From NCBI RefSeq assembly GCF_000967725.1, contig NZ_JXYE01000003.1:124001-188000 (forward strand): DNA of 64,000 nt. Reading direction: 5' to 3'. The notes below the pieces were generated by a model. That model saw only the letters and a program-made list of their open reading frames with translations, had not been told where the DNA came from and made no database searches. This document shows positions 17,533-29,138 of this stretch, one piece after another (position 1 is the first letter of the stretch; each line of letters opens with the position of its first letter). The stretch is from Loktanella sp. S4079 (GTDB lineage: Bacteria > Pseudomonadota > Alphaproteobacteria > Rhodobacterales > Rhodobacteraceae). The position numbers and the translations under genes are program-made.

Positions 17533-18473
17533 TTTGCGTCTTTCTTGGGGGCGGATGGCTCGACGTTGTCTTGGGCAGGCTCAATCGCAATCTCAGGCGC
17601 AGGCAGATCGCCCTTTACCGGAGAGTCGAGCCCCATCAACATCCGCAAAATCGTTACCAACTCGTCCTTGAGATCGGTGCGTTTGGTCACGCGGTCCAAC
17701 ATACCGTGGTCCAAAAGGTATTCAGCGCGCTGGAAACCCTCGGGGAGTTTTTCGCCGATTGTCTGTTCAATCACGCGTGCACCAGCAAAACCAATCAGCG
17801 CGTTAGGTTCTGCAATCTGCACGTCGCCAAGCATCGCATAAGACGCAGTCACACCGCCAGTTGTGGGGTGCGTCAGAACGACAACATAGGGCAAACCCGC
17901 TTCTTTCAGCATTTGCACCGCGATTGTCGTACGCGGCATCTGCATCAAGCCAAGGATGCCTTCTTGCATACGCGCACCACCAGCGGCAGAGAACAAGATC
18001 AGCGGGCGCCCCAATGCAATTGCACGCTCCGCAGCGGCAACAATGGCATTGCCGACGTACATCGACATCGACCCACCCATAAAGGAAAAGTCCTGCACCG
18101 CAACGACGACAGGTGTGCGCCCCATTTCGCCTTCGGCAACCAACATCGCATCTTTTTCACCCGTTTTCTTGCGGGCTTCTTTGATGCGATCAGTGTATTT
18201 CTTTTGATCCCGGAAATGCAGTGGATCTGCTACAGGCTCTGGCACGTCGACCTCGACAAACACGCCGCCGTCAAAAATTGACGTCAGGCGTTCACGCGCA
18301 GAAATCGCCATGTGGTGATCACAATTCGTACAAACGTTCAGATTGTCTGACAGCTCGCGGTGAAACAGCATGGTTCCACACTCTGGACATTTGGTCCAAA
18401 GATTCTCGGGCACCTCGCGGCGTGAAAAGAGCGAGTTGATCGTCGGACGGACGTAGTTGGTGATCCAGTTCAT
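17529..18473 (-). CDS. accD: Acetyl-CoA carboxylase carboxyltransferase subunit beta
   Basis: 314-residue beta subunit of the carboxyltransferase that makes malonyl-CoA for fatty-acid synthesis. The N-terminal zinc ribbon is visible (KCPECGTMLFHREL then NVCTNCDHHM: four Cys), followed by the crotonase-like core (FSAAGGARMQEGILGLMQM and HPTTGGVTASYAMLGD). I use ATG 18473 (MNWITNYVRP), supported by AAAGGCG upstream; a longer in-frame start would add 38 residues foreign to the family. A charged, alanine-rich tail ends the protein. Confidence 0.95.
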   Translation of the reverse strand: MNWITNYVRPTINSLFSRREVPENLWTKCPECGTMLFHRELSDNLNVCTNCDHHMAISARERLTSIFDGGVFVEVDVPEPVADPLHFRDQKKYTDRIKEARKKTGEKDAMLVAEGEMGRTPVVVAVQDFSFMGGSMSMYVGNAIVAAAERAIALGRPLILFSAAGGARMQEGILGLMQMPRTTIAVQMLKEAGLPYVVVLTHPTTGGVTASYAMLGDVQIAEPNALIGFAGARVIEQTIGEKLPEGFQRAEYLLDHGMLDRVTKRTDLKDELVTILRMLMGLDSPVKGDLPAPEIAIEPAQDNVEPSAPKKDAK

Positions 18474-18553
18474 TGGCGCGCCTTTTGCATTAACGCCTTT
18501 CAGATATGACGGTGCGTCACGAAATGCAATCAGTGCCGATCCGAAGTCTTGAT

Positions 18554-19462
18554 TTAGCGGCGTATCGCATAACGTGCGGCCAGCCACATAACAAAGACCG
18601 ACAAGGCCTGACTAATGATCTGCATGACAATCGCGAACGTTGGCAACGCGTTGATTTGCGCCCCAAAGCTGGCAGGGTCCTCGTATGGGAATAGAAACAA
18701 CGCCACCCCGGTGCCAGGCCAATTGGCGATCCCATACAGCAATAGCGCGAATGCATTGTTCGCCAAATGCAACCCAATGGCCGCGCCCAAATTACCGCTT
18801 CTTGCGGTCAAATCAGCGCAAGCCATTCCCAGCAGCATCGCCCAGAGCGCCCACATCAACCCTTCGACCTGACCATTACCGTTCCAATAATGCAGCATCC
18901 CGAACATAAGTGACGGCACACCCATCCACATCCAACGACGTGACGACAGGCAAGCAAGTTGCTGTTGTAAGTAGCCGCGAAACAACATCTCTTCGGTGCC
19001 TACCTGGATCAGCAGGGCAACCAATGTCACGGGAATCAATGACACCCAGACGGTCAGCGGACGAACTGAATCGACCGCACCGAGGTCATACCAAGGTGGC
19101 AAAAGCTCCAAGACAAACAAAACGATTGAAACGACACCCGTCACCGCACATAGATCACGCCACGCTGATTGCTGTGGTCCAATCAGTGACCAGAACCCGC
19201 GCGCATGCAGCAGTTGGACAAGCATCACCAGCCCACAGCCCGATAACCCAAAGGTCAAGAATTGCGCCAAGGTGCCAAAGGCCGAAGTCCCTTCTTTATA
19301 GGCGTCTTGCAATGCTGAACTGGGTAGCAGCCCCAAGACAAGATCGGGCGATATCGCGAAAACAATCTCGAACCCGACAAGAACAACCACCACACGCCAT
19401 AGCTGTGGCGCACGCGCAGCGACGTTAACAAAGTTGCGATGAAGCACATAAGGATCAGCCAT
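18554..19462 (-). CDS. CPBP-family intramembrane glutamic protease (CAAX protease-like)
   Basis: 302-residue integral membrane protein with about eight hydrophobic segments. The Abi/CPBP motifs are all present: [14 protein letters not shown] (EExxxR), MFGMLHY (FxxxH) and LHLANNAF (HxxxN), so it should be catalytically competent. Substrate unknown; relatives are involved in prenyl-protein processing, immunity to bacteriocins or regulated proteolysis. The start ATG 19462 (MADPYVL) is chosen over one 19 codons upstream. It is divergent from ilvD and upstream of accD on the same strand. Confidence 0.88.
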   Translation of the reverse strand: MADPYVLHRNFVNVAARAPQLWRVVVVLVGFEIVFAISPDLVLGLLPSSALQDAYKEGTSAFGTLAQFLTFGLSGCGLVMLVQLLHARGFWSLIGPQQSAWRDLCAVTGVVSIVLFVLELLPPWYDLGAVDSVRPLTVWVSLIPVTLVALLIQVGTEEMLFRGYLQQQLACLSSRRWMWMGVPSLMFGMLHYWNGNGQVEGLMWALWAMLLGMACADLTARSGNLGAAIGLHLANNAFALLLYGIANWPGTGVALFLFPYEDPASFGAQINALPTFAIVMQIISQALSVFVMWLAARYAIRR

Positions 19463-19567
19463 AGTGGACTTTATGCCGCTGTTAAGCCGCCCCGCAAGCG
19501 CAGTTCTAACTTGCGTCACCTGCGCCCAACTTTTAGACCAGCGTCATTAGTTCCGGGAGACAAGCCA

Positions 19568-21301
19568 ATGCTTAAAGGCAAAGCCGACAAGACAAACCTA
19601 CCTAGCCGCCACGTCACCGAAGGGCCAAGCCGTGCGCCGCACCGTTCGTATTTTTACGCGATGGGTCTGGACGAGGCCGAAATTGCGCAGCCATTTGTTG
19701 GCGTTGCGACCTGCTGGAACGAAGCTGCACCTTGTAACATTTCGCTGAACCGTCAGGCGCAGGCCGTAAAGCTCGGCGTCAAAGCTGCAAACGGGACGCC
19801 CCGCGAATTCACCACCATCACTGTGACCGACGGAATCGCGATGGGTCACGAAGGCATGCGGTCTTCACTGGCATCACGCGAAGCGATTGCTGACACCGTT
19901 GAGCTTACTATGCGTGGCCACTGCTATGATGCGATTGTTGGTCTGGCTGGTTGTGACAAATCTCTTCCAGGTATGATGATGGCGATGGTGCGTCTGAACA
20001 CACCTTCTGTCTTTATCTACGGCGGTTCGATCCTTCCGGGTCGGTTGAATGGCAAAGATGTCACCGTACAAGATGTTTTTGAGGCCGTCGGCCAACACCA
20101 AGCCGGCAACATGTCCGATGCAGAGCTTGAAGTTCTCGAGCGCGTTGCATGTCCTTCGGCGGGTGCCTGTGGGGGCCAATTCACCGCGAACACCATGGCT
20201 TGTGTATCCGAGGCAATCGGCCTCGCGCTGATGAACTCATCCGGCGCCCCTGCCCCATACCAAAGCCGTGACCAATATGGCGAAGCATCTGGTCAGGCTG
20301 TCATGAACCTGATCGAAAAGAACATCCGCGCGCGTGATATCGTTACACGCAAATCGCTGGAAAACGCAGCGCGCGTGGTTGCCTGTACCGGTGGTTCGAC
20401 AAACGCAGGTCTTCACCTGCCCGCAATCGCGGCTGAGGCAGGTATCGACTTTGATCTGTCTGACGTTTGCGAAATCTTCCGTGACACACCATATTTCGTC
20501 GACCTGAAACCGGGCGGCCAATATGTCGCCAAAGACCTCTACGAGGCAGGCGGTGTTCCGGTCGTGATGAAGGAACTACGCAAAGCGGGTCTTATCCACG
20601 AGGATTGCATCACCGCATCCGGTCGTAGCATCGGCGAAGAGTTGGACGACATCAAAGGCGAAGCTGACAACCGCGTCATCTATTCCGTCGAAAACCCGAT
20701 CACCAAAACCGGCGGTGTTGTTGGCCTCAAAGGGAACGTAGCCCCAGAAGGTGCAATCGTGAAAGTCGCTGGCATGGGCGAAGACCAGCAAGTCTTTACA
20801 GGCCCAGCCCGCGTGTTCGAATGCGAAGAAGAAGCGTTCGAGGCTGTTAAGGCACGCCAATATAAAGAAGGCGAAGTTCTGGTTATCCGCAACGAAGGCC
20901 CATCTGGTGGCCCCGGAATGCGTGAAATGCTGGCAACGACCGCTGCCCTGTCCGGTCAAGGCATGGGCAAGAAGGTTGCACTGATCACAGACGGCCGTTT
21001 CTCTGGCGCGACCCGCGGTTTCTGCGTCGGTCACGTTGGCCCAGAAGCTGCGCACGGCGGACCAATCGCACTGCTTGAAGACGGTGACATGATCACCATC
21101 AACGCGATCACGGGTGAACTGTCGGTTGACCTTAGCGACGAGGTGTTTGCCGAACGTAAGGCCAACTGGAAAGGCCCAAAAGAGACGATCTACGCCTCTG
21201 GTGCGCTGTGGAAATACGCGCAACTCGTTGGTTCGACACGTCTTGGTGCTGTGACGCATCCGGGCGCGAAGAAAGAAAAACACATCTACATGGATCTATA
21301 A
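19568..21301 (+). CDS. ilvD: Dihydroxy-acid dehydratase
   Basis: 577-residue Fe-S dehydratase of branched-chain amino-acid and pantothenate synthesis, converting dihydroxy acids to 2-keto acids. Cluster cysteines are visible in [25 protein letters not shown] and [19 protein letters not shown]. The C-terminal part carries the typical [22 protein letters not shown] precedes ATG 19568; upstream in-frame starts would add a non-family extension. There is no leader peptide or attenuator that I can see in the 105 bp shared with the divergent protease gene. Confidence 0.95.
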   Translation: MLKGKADKTNLPSRHVTEGPSRAPHRSYFYAMGLDEAEIAQPFVGVATCWNEAAPCNISLNRQAQAVKLGVKAANGTPREFTTITVTDGIAMGHEGMRSSLASREAIADTVELTMRGHCYDAIVGLAGCDKSLPGMMMAMVRLNTPSVFIYGGSILPGRLNGKDVTVQDVFEAVGQHQAGNMSDAELEVLERVACPSAGACGGQFTANTMACVSEAIGLALMNSSGAPAPYQSRDQYGEASGQAVMNLIEKNIRARDIVTRKSLENAARVVACTGGSTNAGLHLPAIAAEAGIDFDLSDVCEIFRDTPYFVDLKPGGQYVAKDLYEAGGVPVVMKELRKAGLIHEDCITASGRSIGEELDDIKGEADNRVIYSVENPITKTGGVVGLKGNVAPEGAIVKVAGMGEDQQVFTGPARVFECEEEAFEAVKARQYKEGEVLVIRNEGPSGGPGMREMLATTAALSGQGMGKKVALITDGRFSGATRGFCVGHVGPEAAHGGPIALLEDGDMITINAITGELSVDLSDEVFAERKANWKGPKETIYASGALWKYAQLVGSTRLGAVTHPGAKKEKHIYMDL

Positions 21302-21305
21302 GCAT

Positions 21306-21902
21306 ATGATCCGTAGCATTGCGATTGTGGCCTTTGCGCTGGCGCTTAGCGCCTGTACGTCTGTCACGACGCAAAAATCTATTGGGCTTGTGGGCGGTGA
21401 AATCATCGCCCAAGCCCCTGACGGCTATTGTATCGATTCTACCTCTAGCAACCCCGACAAGGGGTTCGCGATTGTTGCACCCTGCTTTGCGATGGGCGCA
21501 CCTGACAGCGCGCCAAGCGCAACAGCCGTTGCAACCATTCAAATCGGCGAAACCGGTTCTGGAATGGTGACTGGTGCCGAAACCCAGATGCGCAGCTTTT
21601 TGCAGTCAGACGAGGGCGCCGCATTGCTAAGCGCGACAGGCGACAGCACCACGATCAGCGATTTTTCTTCTCAGGTTGCTGACGGGACGGTCACGGTGCG
21701 CTTTAACGATTCCGCACCACCCAGCAAAATCGGCCTGCAACAAAGCGAATGGCGTGTCTTCACAGACGTAAACGGCCGCCTGGTAACCATTGCGCTACGC
21801 GGCCCCGCCAACGCGCCCCTTACGCAAGGGACGGGGAATTGGCTGCTGAATGCAATCGCGGCTGGCGTCAAACCTGCAACGGTGCAATCGTCAGAACTCT
21901 AG
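21306..21902 (+). CDS. Putative lipoprotein
   Basis: 198-residue protein beginning with a lipoprotein signal: MIRSIAIVAFALALSACTS, with lipobox LSAC and Cys at about residue 17. The mature domain (GGEIIAQAPDGYCIDSTSSN) is not one I can name. It starts four bases after the ilvD stop and is followed by two further uncharacterised genes, all probably in one transcript. Anchoring in the inner or outer membrane is inferred from the lipobox. Confidence 0.78.
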   Translation: MIRSIAIVAFALALSACTSVTTQKSIGLVGGEIIAQAPDGYCIDSTSSNPDKGFAIVAPCFAMGAPDSAPSATAVATIQIGETGSGMVTGAETQMRSFLQSDEGAALLSATGDSTTISDFSSQVADGTVTVRFNDSAPPSKIGLQQSEWRVFTDVNGRLVTIALRGPANAPLTQGTGNWLLNAIAAGVKPATVQSSEL

Positions 21903-21940
21903 CGTGCCTCGGTCACGAGGTTTTCACGAAAGGCAAAGCG

Positions 21941-22714
21941 ATGGCAATCAATCCAAATGGTGCACTCGGGCGGCTTTTGCAGCGCGCATCATTTAAGCGT
22001 TGGAGCAAAGCCGCCCGAATGGCCCCAAACGCAGAGCTGTCAACGCTTCGCGCGCAACGCCAACACGCGCGCCAGTTAATCGTTCCTCTACAAGAACTCA
22101 GCTATGTCGCCGAGAATAGGCTCGCGCTCCCGCGGATCGGGACCAACACCTTCCAACGGCCCGCTGGCACAGATTGGTCCTGGCGCCCGATGGCGTGGCG
22201 TACGAGTGTCGCGAAACGCGGGCTGGCCCCTGCATTCAACCGCGACAAAATTGGCGAAGAAGTCACCGTTTTCCATGACTGCAAAGCGCCCGAAGTGTCG
22301 CTAACGCAACATCGCAATTTGCATGCGGACGATCTGGCCGCCTACGGGATGACGATGGAAGTCTATCACTTTGACGGCAGTTTTTTGTCGCTTGTGCTCG
22401 ACCTGCCGGTGGCGGCCTGCACCGGGCTAAAGAAACGGCACATATTGCAGCTGGCCGCTGTCATCGATCGCGAAGCACCGATGAATATTTACGCCCGGCT
22501 AAACGTCAAGAACGGCCCGAATACCGAACAAATTCTGCTCAGCTTACCCAGCGATGACCGGGAAACACTTGCTGAATTTGATCTGGCCTACACCCAGCTC
22601 AATGAGGCGCGCGCCGAAAAAATCTGGATTGATATTCTGTTCGAAAACCCGAACATGAACAAAATCACAATCCGAGACCTGAATATCTGCCGCTATCCGC
22701 GCGCCGAAATCTAA
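21941..22714 (+). CDS. Conserved hypothetical protein (DUF6478-like)
   Basis: 257-residue soluble protein without signal peptide or membrane segment. It resembles a family conserved in Rhodobacteraceae (DUF6478, from memory): N-terminal LGRLLQRASFKRWSKAAR, central TDWSWRPMAWR, then VFHDCKAPEVSLTQHRN. GAAAGG precedes ATG 21941. It lies between a lipoprotein gene and a small coiled-coil protein on the same strand. Function unknown. Confidence 0.75.
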   Translation: MAINPNGALGRLLQRASFKRWSKAARMAPNAELSTLRAQRQHARQLIVPLQELSYVAENRLALPRIGTNTFQRPAGTDWSWRPMAWRTSVAKRGLAPAFNRDKIGEEVTVFHDCKAPEVSLTQHRNLHADDLAAYGMTMEVYHFDGSFLSLVLDLPVAACTGLKKRHILQLAAVIDREAPMNIYARLNVKNGPNTEQILLSLPSDDRETLAEFDLAYTQLNEARAEKIWIDILFENPNMNKITIRDLNICRYPRAEI

Positions 22715-22731
22715 AGCCGAGAGCGACCAAT

Positions 22732-23097
22732 ATGGCCACCTATAAGCTGACAAAAAACCGATTGATCGCTGGTGTCTGGGAAGGATCCTTGACCGGTGCC
22801 GGACCCGAGACACCGCAACTCACGGTTAGTCATCAAGGCGAGACAATTGAAGGGTTAACGCCTGAGTACGAGGCAAACGGCGAAATTTGGTACGTGAAAA
22901 TCCCAATCCCGGCTGAACTGATTAGCGACGGTGTTCAGACCTTTGTCATCCAAGATGCGAACGGTGATACGCTGAATAGTTTTGCGCTGTTGTCGGGTGA
23001 GGCCCTGGCCGAAGACATACGCGCCGAAGTCGATCTGCTCCGCAACGAACTTGATATGCTCAAGCAGGCGTTTCGCCACCATTGCAATAATAGCTAA
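22732..23097 (+). CDS. Small hypothetical protein with C-terminal coiled coil
   Basis: 121 residues. The first 85 residues look like a small beta domain (IAGVWEGSLTG, WYVKIPIPAELI, FVIQDANGDTLNSFALLSG). The last 35 form a likely coiled coil with leucine spacing (RAEVDLLRNELDMLKQAF). It is 17 bp downstream of the DUF6478-like gene and ends at a strong hairpin. I do not recognise the family. Confidence 0.72.
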   Translation: MATYKLTKNRLIAGVWEGSLTGAGPETPQLTVSHQGETIEGLTPEYEANGEIWYVKIPIPAELISDGVQTFVIQDANGDTLNSFALLSGEALAEDIRAEVDLLRNELDMLKQAFRHHCNNS

Positions 23098-23104
23098 ACG
23101 TAAA

Positions 23105-23130
23105 CAGATGGCGGTTTTCACCGCCATCTG
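23105..23130. terminator. Bidirectional terminator hairpin
   Basis: Perfect 11-bp stem CAGATGGCGGT (23105-23115) with its complement (23120-23130) and a TTTC loop, between converging genes. On the minus strand it is followed by TTTACGTTTAG, a reasonable T-rich tail. Confidence 0.8.
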
Positions 23131-23179
23131 CTTCTCCCCTGATCGTTCGCTCAGAGGCTTGGGAACGCTGATCAAATGA

Positions 23180-24016
23180 TCAGTTGAAGTTGTAGATCAC
23201 TGAAACGCCCAGTGTGTTCACGCCTTCGGACAGGTCAGCATCTGTTTCGCTGTTGAACGAGGTTGTGTAACCTGTACGCAGCGACAGTGTTTCTGTCATT
23301 GCAACGTTCAGGGCCAGTTCGTTGACCAGAGTTGTTGCAGTTTCCGAATAGATCACGTCTGTGTCGTTAGTGATGTAGGTCGCTTCTGACAGGCTTTTGA
23401 ATACGTTCGATGAAACAGAAGCAGCAGCTTCGGAAACGTCAGACATATCAACACGTTTTGCTGTGCGGTAACCTGGGCCAGCTTGGACAGACCACTGCAG
23501 ATCAGCAGTGTTGTAAATCCGATAGCCAAGGCCAGCACCGACAAAGATGTCTTGGGTAAAGTCACCTACATCGTCGGCCATGTTGTCAAAGCCAGCTTCC
23601 AATTTACCAAAGGCAAATAGAGCGTCATTCAGGTCGCGACGATAGTCGACACCAGCCAGCAATGTGTCCTCGGTTTTTTCACCGTCAGTTTCGCCATAAG
23701 CAAGGCTCGCTGTCAGGTCGATACCGTTGATGCCGTCATATGTGCCGTAGCGCAGACCGAGGCCGATGTCAGTTGTTGTACCGTCATCATCTTTGACAGA
23801 TGTACCGCGGACAGCGACCGAACCATAAGAGCCCAGCTCACGGCCTTCGTTGCCGAAACGGCCAAGATCACGCTCGCGATCATCCTCGATTGCTTCTTCG
23901 AGGTCATCAACCGCGTCAACAGATGCGTCTTGGTTTGTGAATGCAGTTGTTTGTGCTGCACCCGCTGTTGCGATGAAACCGCTGATCGCAGCGATAATAA
24001 ATACGTTGTTCGTCAT
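23180..24016 (-). CDS. Exported beta-rich outer-membrane-type protein
   Basis: 278 residues with a signal peptide (residues 1-22: MTNNVFIIAAISG followed by FIATAGAAQ). An acidic stretch (VDDLEEAIEDDRERDLGRF) follows, then alternating strands such as GLGLRYGTYDGINGIDLTAS and LRTGYTTSFNSETDAD, ending VIYNFN. The pattern suggests an 8- to 12-strand beta barrel; the terminal residue is Asn rather than the usual Phe. Function unknown. GGGAGAGGA upstream of ATG 24016 fixes the start. Confidence 0.75.
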   Translation of the reverse strand: MTNNVFIIAAISGFIATAGAAQTTAFTNQDASVDAVDDLEEAIEDDRERDLGRFGNEGRELGSYGSVAVRGTSVKDDDGTTTDIGLGLRYGTYDGINGIDLTASLAYGETDGEKTEDTLLAGVDYRRDLNDALFAFGKLEAGFDNMADDVGDFTQDIFVGAGLGYRIYNTADLQWSVQAGPGYRTAKRVDMSDVSEAAASVSSNVFKSLSEATYITNDTDVIYSETATTLVNELALNVAMTETLSLRTGYTTSFNSETDADLSEGVNTLGVSVIYNFN

Positions 24017-24145
24017 GGGTCTATCCTCTCCCAAGAAGGTGACCCGTCCTGTTCAAGGAACGGGAGCATTTCTGCTGAGCGGATATTTACGCCTTAGCGA
24101 TGATTAACGGAAATTCAAAATAATCATGCTTAAAGCGAGTTTTAC

Positions 24146-25081
24146 TCATTCATGATCATGTGGCTCACCCAGAATTTCGACCTCGTGGTCCCCACTAATG
24201 TCGCGCAACTGGGCGAGAACCGCATCACCATCTGCCTCGGCCACATCAGTGACGCCTTTCAACGCCTTTTCGGCAATCATGCGAATGTCAGGATCGAGAT
24301 CCTCGCGCCATACCGCCCAAACGGGGTACGGGAATCGCGGCGCATCTGGCACAAGAAAGAGCTGCCCCGCATCAATGTATTTTTTCACATAGCGCGCAGG
24401 CAGATAGGCCGCCCCATCACGGTTGACGATAAACTCGGCGGCCATCGCCCCAAGCGAAAATGTCAGCCCCGGATTGGTCAGGTCGGGCAATTCTTGGGCA
24501 TGCGCGCTGACGAACTCTGGCCCCCAATCCACAAAAACATAGCGTCCGCCCAGATCCAGTGTTGGATTCGACCAAGACGCTACCATAACCAATTCTTCTT
24601 CGAGGACCTGCTCGGCCTCTAAACCGGGCCGAAGCTGCGGCATGTAAAGCAGCCCGACATGCATGACGCCTTCGATCAAGAATCGCGTCAGCCGATCCGG
24701 CATCCCTAGTTCAGCGCGGATATTGAGGTCAGGCGCTGCCGCACGTAGCCCATCAATCCAGCGAAACCCCATGCGCGGCCAAAGCGAATACTGCGCACCA
24801 ATGGTCAAGCTGCGGGTGAAACCCTCGGGGATGGCGACCTGCTGTCGGGCTTCTTCCCAAACGCGGATGATCGACAAGGCATATCGCTCAAACTCTCGGC
24901 CAGCATTTGTAAGTTCTGCACCAGCCTTTGAGCGCGTAAACATAGGCTTACCAAGCGCATCTTCGAGCCGCTGAATGCGCAATGACACCGCCGATTGGGT
25001 CACATAGAGCCGATCAGACGCGGACACGAATGACCCTGTCGCAGCCACCTCAAGAAATGTCTTGAGCAAAGTGATATCCAT
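24146..25081 (-). CDS. LysR-family transcriptional regulator, divergent from fadH
   Basis: 311 residues. The N-terminal winged helix-turn-helix (LLKTFLEVAATGSFVSASDRLYVTQSAVSLRIQRLEDALG) and a LysR substrate-binding domain are clear. The gene is divergent from fadH, the classical arrangement for a LysR activator of its neighbour, and an inverted repeat in the gap (25147-25161) could be its site. The C-terminal 20 residues are acidic and His-rich. The inducer is unknown; an acyl-CoA-related ligand would be a guess. Confidence 0.92.
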   Translation of the reverse strand: MDITLLKTFLEVAATGSFVSASDRLYVTQSAVSLRIQRLEDALGKPMFTRSKAGAELTNAGREFERYALSIIRVWEEARQQVAIPEGFTRSLTIGAQYSLWPRMGFRWIDGLRAAAPDLNIRAELGMPDRLTRFLIEGVMHVGLLYMPQLRPGLEAEQVLEEELVMVASWSNPTLDLGGRYVFVDWGPEFVSAHAQELPDLTNPGLTFSLGAMAAEFIVNRDGAAYLPARYVKKYIDAGQLFLVPDAPRFPYPVWAVWREDLDPDIRMIAEKALKGVTDVAEADGDAVLAQLRDISGDHEVEILGEPHDHE

Positions 25082-25146
25082 AGGTCAGCCCCCGCAGTGA
25101 TCGTTGCCAATGCATTCATATTGGCTCTGAACGACGAAACAACTGC

Positions 25147-25161
25147 TCAAATCATGTTTGA
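25147..25161. promoter_or_regulatory. Candidate LysR-type operator between LysR gene and fadH
   Basis: TCAAA-N5-TTTGA, a 15-bp inverted repeat with the T-N11-A style symmetry of LysR boxes, in the 157-bp divergent gap. A second overlapping symmetry, ATCA-N4-TGAT, lies at 25151-25162. Confidence 0.4.
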
Positions 25162-25220
25162 TGTCTAAATCTTACGCCACGTACGGGGTGACGCGCGCGT
25201 CAGCTTGGGCCATGATTTGA

Positions 25221-27263
<2,043 letters not shown>

Positions 27264-27404
27264 CCTAAGGGCGAAATACACGCCAACCCAGCCCATTTAC
27301 CTGACTTATCCCGTCGGATACCCCGGATTTGTCAGGCATTGGTCCCATTCCTGCCTGATTTCTTTCCCTATAACTGCGTGGGACAACGAAATTTAGGAAT
27401 GCTT

Positions 27405-28310
27405 ATGGATCGTCTGACAGAAATGGAGGCCTTTGCCACGGTTGTAGACCAAGGTGGCTTCACAGACGCAGCCAAGAAAATGGGGATTTCAAAATCCGCA
27501 GTATCAAAGCATGTTTCCTCACTCGAGGCGCGCCTCGGTGCGCGTCTGTTGAATCGGACGACACGCCGCGTCAGCCCAACCGAAATCGGCCTTGCTTACT
27601 ATGATCGGGCACGTCGTGTTTTGAACGACGCTGGCGAAGCGGATGCGCTGGTCACATCAATGCAATCGGCGCCCTCTGGTCTCTTGCGGATCAGCGTCGC
27701 GACAGATTTTGGCGTGAATCATCTCTCGCCAGTTTTGGGCCAATTCCTAAGCGAATTCCCCGACATCACTGTAAATATGGTTCTGAATAACCGCTATGTG
27801 GAGCTGATTTCAGAAGGCTTCGATATGGCCGTCCGCATCGGCGAGCTAGAGGATAGCACACTGCGCGCGCGCAAGTTGACGGAAACAACGCGCCGCATGA
27901 TCGCGAGCCCTGCATACTTTGAACAATACGGCCGCCCGGAAAAGATCGACGATCTAAACGATCACAAACTCCTTCACTACTCTAATCAGGCGAATTCTGC
28001 CGTTTGGAAATTGACGGCGCCATCTGGTGAAAAGCGTCAGGTGCGCACCGCTGGCTGGCTGACTGTAAACGACGGGCAATCGCTACTAAACGCATGTATC
28101 GGAGGGCTGGGCATCGCCTATCTTCCGTCATTCCTCTATGCCGATGCAATGCGCAAAGGTCTGGTCCAAGAGGCGATCCCGGACCTTCCCGTTGAAACCC
28201 AAGGCATCTATGCGGTCTACCCTCCGGGCCGTTTCACCCAACCCAAAGTACGTGCATTTATTGACTTTCTTGCGCATGCCTTTGCGGACAAAGGGCCCAA
28301 CGATTGGTAA
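27405..28310 (+). CDS. LysR-family transcriptional regulator
   Basis: 301 residues, with an N-terminal wHTH (MEAFATVVDQGGFTDAAKKM then GISKSAVSKHVSSLEARLG) and an effector domain of the AaeR/DmlR-like subgroup (SGLLRISVATDFGVNHLSPVL). ATG 27405 is chosen because AGGA lies six bases upstream; earlier in-frame starts add an unlikely extension. No divergent target lies beside it: fadH ends upstream and a GGDEF gene follows on the same strand. Confidence 0.92.
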   Translation: MDRLTEMEAFATVVDQGGFTDAAKKMGISKSAVSKHVSSLEARLGARLLNRTTRRVSPTEIGLAYYDRARRVLNDAGEADALVTSMQSAPSGLLRISVATDFGVNHLSPVLGQFLSEFPDITVNMVLNNRYVELISEGFDMAVRIGELEDSTLRARKLTETTRRMIASPAYFEQYGRPEKIDDLNDHKLLHYSNQANSAVWKLTAPSGEKRQVRTAGWLTVNDGQSLLNACIGGLGIAYLPSFLYADAMRKGLVQEAIPDLPVETQGIYAVYPPGRFTQPKVRAFIDFLAHAFADKGPNDW

Positions 28311-28393
28311 AATTGTAGGCACTTTGTCAACGCGATTAAGCCAGCCTTAAGACGTCATTCCATATGGTCTTCTGTGAATTCAGGGGACCAGAG

Positions 28394-29134
28394 ATGGAAA
28401 AACTACTCCGCTTGATAGAACCGAATAGCCGTAGCGCACTTGTTGGCCGACTAGTCGGCACAATAGGCCTTATTGCGCTCGCTAACGGCGTGTTTTTCAA
28501 ACTTTATGGGCCACCCGACCCGTCAAACCCACTGTTCCATTTGCTGCATGCGATAGTGGTTGGCGGACCTTTCGCCATGTTTGGATTAATTATTCTCGTG
28601 TATCAGGCGAGAGTGCAGCGCAAACTTTCACATCTGTCGCGCAAAGATGGTCTAACCGGCCTTAACAATCGGCGGACATTTATGGAATGCACCGACCGCC
28701 GCCGCGAGGCGCGCGCTATTGGAACGCTCTTGCTGTTGGATGCCGACCACTTCAAGCGGATCAATGATTCTTACGGCCACCAAGCAGGCGACATCTGTTT
28801 GCAAAGTATTGCCGAAACCCTGCGCCGCAACGTACGGCGCGACGATGTGGTCGGTCGGATTGGCGGGGAAGAATTCGCAATCTTTCTATGCGACACCACT
28901 GTTGAACAAGCACGCATTATCGGTGAACGCCTGACAAAGCCTATTTCGTTTCATGCAAACGAAAGCAGCACAGAAGCGAACCTCAGCGTGACGCTCTCAA
29001 TCGGCGCCACCGAAAACCACCCCGGTCTACCACTGAACAAGATGCTCGCACTTGCCGATCAGGCGCTCTACCAAGCTAAGGCAGAAGGACGGGCGCGGAT
29101 GGTTGTTTGGGACGAACAATTACCGGTGCACTAA
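28394..29134 (+). CDS. Membrane-bound diguanylate cyclase (GGDEF domain)
   Basis: 246 residues: two membrane segments (about residues 17-37 and 54-76), then a GGDEF domain. The active-site loop reads GGEEF (RIGGEEFAIFL) and the substrate/metal segment DGLTGLNNRRTF is intact, so it should synthesise c-di-GMP. An RxxD inhibitory site (RRDD, five residues before GGEEF) is present. AGGGGA precedes ATG 28394. No dedicated sensory domain other than the short membrane region. It converges with the OmpA-family gene, four bases apart. Confidence 0.92.
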   Translation: MEKLLRLIEPNSRSALVGRLVGTIGLIALANGVFFKLYGPPDPSNPLFHLLHAIVVGGPFAMFGLIILVYQARVQRKLSHLSRKDGLTGLNNRRTFMECTDRRREARAIGTLLLLDADHFKRINDSYGHQAGDICLQSIAETLRRNVRRDDVVGRIGGEEFAIFLCDTTVEQARIIGERLTKPISFHANESSTEANLSVTLSIGATENHPGLPLNKMLALADQALYQAKAEGRARMVVWDEQLPVH

Positions 29135-29138
29135 CCGA

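Noticed and set aside
17520..18281. 253-codon antisense open frame opposite accD
   Set aside because: His/Arg-rich composition without domains; accD is unambiguous on the other strand.
20576..21283. Long antisense open frame (235 codons) within ilvD
   Set aside because: The ilvD frame is certain; the antisense product has no domain and is a by-product of codon bias in GC-rich DNA.
23168..23183. CTGATCA-N2-TGATCAG inverted repeat at the end of the exported beta-rich gene
   Set aside because: It spans the stop codon next to a much stronger terminator hairpin and has no obvious target gene.
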